Shown piece by piece: positions 62,253 through 64,000 of a DNA stretch of 64,000 bases (positions within the stretch are counted from its first letter, which is position 1; each line of letters starts with the position of its first letter). This stretch comes from Dyadobacter sp. (lineage in GTDB: Bacteria; Bacteroidota; Bacteroidia; Cytophagales; Spirosomataceae), in assembly GCF_017744695.1 (NCBI RefSeq), contig NZ_JAGIAS010000005.1, forward strand, positions 310,001 to 374,000, in the 5' to 3' direction. The translations under genes were made by a program, and so were the position numbers. Below the pieces are notes generated by a model. It had not been told where the DNA came from and did no database searches. It worked only from the letters and a program-made list of their open reading frames with translations.

Positions 62253-62786
62253 ATGAACAGGATCATCGTTATCTGCGGGCTGATTTCAGGCGCGGCAGTG
62301 TCAACTTTCATGGTTTGCTCCATGGCGCTTTGCTATCAGAAGGAGAGTTTCGACGGGAATATGGTGCTTGGCTACGCGGCCATGCTGCTGTCATTTTCCA
62401 TGGTATTTGTAGGTATCAAAAACTACCGCGATAAGTACAATAACGGCTCGGTGTCTTTTGGAAAGGCATTCAAAATCGGGCTCTACATAACGCTGGTAGC
62501 CTCTACGGTCTACGTGGTCGTCTGGCTGATCGACTATTACCTTTTCATTCCCGATTTCATGGACAAATACACGGCGCATTTGCTGAAACAATTTCAGGCC
62601 GAAGGCCCAACGGCGGCCGAACTTGACGCAAAGGTTGTGGAACTGGCCGGATACAAGGAAATGTACCGGAGTCCTCTGATGGTAATCTTATGGACTTACG
62701 CGGAGATTCTGCCGGTAGGGTTGGTCGTTACGCTCATTTCTGCATTGATACTTAAAAAGCCCGGTGCTGAGGTGCGGCCGGTTTAG
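62253..62786 (+). CDS. DUF4199 membrane protein
   Basis: A 177-residue protein from the Met at 62253 (MNRIIVICGLISGA), chosen because DUF4199 proteins start there; the frame extends to 62199. About four hydrophobic helices: 4-24, 38-54, 76-97 and 144-166; a KYNNGSVSFGKAFKIG segment precedes the third helix, as in the family. Inner-membrane protein of unknown function, widespread in Bacteroidota. Confidence 0.85.
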   Translation: MNRIIVICGLISGAAVSTFMVCSMALCYQKESFDGNMVLGYAAMLLSFSMVFVGIKNYRDKYNNGSVSFGKAFKIGLYITLVASTVYVVVWLIDYYLFIPDFMDKYTAHLLKQFQAEGPTAAELDAKVVELAGYKEMYRSPLMVILWTYAEILPVGLVVTLISALILKKPGAEVRPV

Positions 62787-62916
62787 GTATGGCTGGCTTG
62801 GGTACAGCCGATACCTAAATTTTAAAACTAATACTACGAGCAAGGGTTTGTGTTTCAAAGGTTTTTAGCTATAATCGCCTGAAAATCTTTCAGTAAACAC
62901 CAAACCCTTCTTTTTT

Positions 62917-64000
62917 GTGAAAAAACTCTACCTCCTGTTGGTGGCGCTGCTGCCGTTTGCTGCACTGGCACAATGTCCCACCGACCTGGTTATCAGTGAC
63001 CAGGCCACGCTGGATAATTTCGTAACAAATAACCCGGGTTGTGTAAACCTGCCGGGGGATCTCATGATTGAAGGCGCCGATATCGTGAATTTGAGCACGC
63101 TGAGTACGCTTGCCAGCGTGGGAGGTAATATCACGGTGCGGAATAACCCTTTGCTGACAAACCTGACGGGGCTCGGCAGTATCGCTTCGGTAGGGTCCTC
63201 AGTGAAAATATATGGTAATCCGTTGCTGGAAAGCCTTTCAGGGCTGGAAGGACTCACCACGGTGCCGGGCAGCGTGCTGATTGATTCCAATATTGTTTTG
63301 AAAGACCTGTCAGGAATTAAAAACATCGGCTCTGTGGGCGATTCATTGCTGATAGCGCAGGGCGATTCATTGAAGTCGATCGCTGATCTTACGATTACGT
63401 CGGTAGGTTCGGTGGTGGAAATATATGATAATGCGGTATTGGAGAGTCTTGCCGGGCTTGAAGGCCTTACCATAGTACCCGGTGACCTGATTATCGACGG
63501 CAATCTTGTGCTCAAAAACCTCGCGGGGATCGGGAACATTGGCGCAGTGGGCGGTTCGCTGATCATCGGTACGACCGATTCACTGACGTCGATCAACGAC
63601 CTCACCATCGCTTCGGTCGACAGTTCGGTCCGCATTGGTTTCAATACCAATCTCGCCTCGCTCGCCGGCCTGGAAAGCATTACGCAGATTAACGGTGACC
63701 TCGAAATCACGAATAACTATTCGATCAAGGACCTGACGGGCCTGAACGGCCTCACTTCGGTGGGAGGTAACACTTATATCGATTTCAATGACAGTCTGCT
63801 GAATCTGCAAGGCATTAATCAGCTGACTTCGATCGGCGGTGAGCTTTTTCTGGAATATAACTTGTTTCTCCAAAACCTGGGCGGACTCAATCAGCTGGCT
63901 TCCATTGGCAGCCACCTCACGATTGGCGACAGCGATAGCCTGACTACCATTTCGGCATTGAGCAGCCTTTCTTCCATCGGAGGTGGGTTGTATTTGTATG
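62917..64000 (+). CDS. Secreted leucine-rich L-domain-like protein, 3'-truncated by window edge
   Basis: A GTG start at 62917 opens a frame that runs to the window edge (361 codons) with no stop. The signal peptide is KKLYLLLVALLPFAALA, cut before QCPTDL. The mature part has repeats of about 23-46 residues with a receptor-L-domain look, for example LTNLTGLGSIASVGSSV, LESLSGLEGLTTVPGSV and KDLTGLNGLTSVGGNTY. Such right-handed, leucine-rich solenoids are usual in T9SS-exported surface proteins of Bacteroidota, so a C-terminal sorting domain may lie beyond the edge. All minus-strand frames here are shadows. Confidence 0.85.
   Translation, partial: MKKLYLLLVALLPFAALAQCPTDLVISDQATLDNFVTNNPGCVNLPGDLMIEGADIVNLSTLSTLASVGGNITVRNNPLLTNLTGLGSIASVGSSVKIYGNPLLESLSGLEGLTTVPGSVLIDSNIVLKDLSGIKNIGSVGDSLLIAQGDSLKSIADLTITSVGSVVEIYDNAVLESLAGLEGLTIVPGDLIIDGNLVLKNLAGIGNIGAVGGSLIIGTTDSLTSINDLTIASVDSSVRIGFNTNLASLAGLESITQINGDLEITNNYSIKDLTGLNGLTSVGGNTYIDFNDSLLNLQGINQLTSIGGELFLEYNLFLQNLGGLNQLASIGSHLTIGDSDSLTTISALSSLSSIGGGLYLY

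Noticed and set aside
62928..63710. 260-codon minus-strand ORF
   Set aside because: Shadow of the L-domain-like gene on the plus strand, which has a signal peptide and repeat periodicity.

Overview
The window looks like a chromosomal stretch from a Bacteroidota bacterium, most likely a Cytophagales/Spirosomaceae member such as Dyadobacter (inference from gene content; no search was possible). Supporting signs are two SusC/SusD outer-membrane pairs, an ECF sigma/FecR pair, a T9SS sorting domain, a propeller-type regulator, DUF4199, a GH30 enzyme and -7 promoter elements of the form TAnnTTTG. About 55 protein genes are supported. No rRNA, tRNA, CRISPR array or intact insertion sequence was seen.

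Layout. 0.1-6 kb: a RelE/HigB-like toxin-antitoxin pair, a cytoplasmic HtrA-like protease, a quinone-oxidoreductase-like enzyme divergent from an AraC regulator, and a secreted T9SS SGNH esterase. 6.2-10.7 kb: a DUF2958 protein, then a probable electrophile/quinone-stress cluster (VOC ring-cleaving dioxygenase, carboxylesterase, pirin, a pseudo-receiver protein, a Crp/Fnr regulator) and a DUF2383 stress protein. 10.7-15 kb: small lipoproteins, a cupin, and a lower-GC island with a C10 cysteine protease and a small secreted partner. 15-27 kb: glycerophosphodiesterase, then ECF sigma, FecR, SusC (with STN domain), SusD, a lipoprotein and a 1176-residue FG-GAP/ASPIC lipoprotein. 27-36.5 kb: a polysaccharide-utilisation locus with GH30, a membrane-bound propeller regulator, SusD and SusC. 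A shared CTACATTACTAC motif lies upstream of both the regulator and susC. 36.7-46.9 kb: three-domain DNA ligase D, a DUF72 protein, a redox-flavoured signalling operon (cNMP-domain histidine kinase, receiver-flavoprotein fusion, UBP zinc finger), an AraC regulator, an SDR and a YceI lipoprotein.

47-58.8 kb is the centrepiece, a rewired Kdp potassium-uptake locus. A sigma-54 NtrC-type response regulator precedes a sigma-54-like promoter. Then come an unannotated 27-residue membrane ORF, kdpF, kdpA and kdpB, an antisense PIN-domain toxin-antitoxin pair, kdpC, a porin, a small helical protein, a soluble KdpD sensor module and a separate membrane histidine kinase. The usual KdpD protein is thus split in two and the usual OmpR-type KdpE is replaced by a sigma-54 activator.

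58.8-64 kb: a CocE-type hydrolase, a lipoprotein, a membrane-anchored LuxR regulator, a DUF4199 protein, and the start of a secreted leucine-rich L-domain-like protein that runs off the right edge.

A striking non-coding theme is a family of intergenic elements built from 7-, 8- and 10-nt tandem units arranged in inverted arms, so each can fold into a long hairpin. They occur near 7.7, 22.7, 28.6, 39.5, 44.2, 55.8 and 61.9 kb. A different REP-like nested palindrome lies near 26.9 kb.
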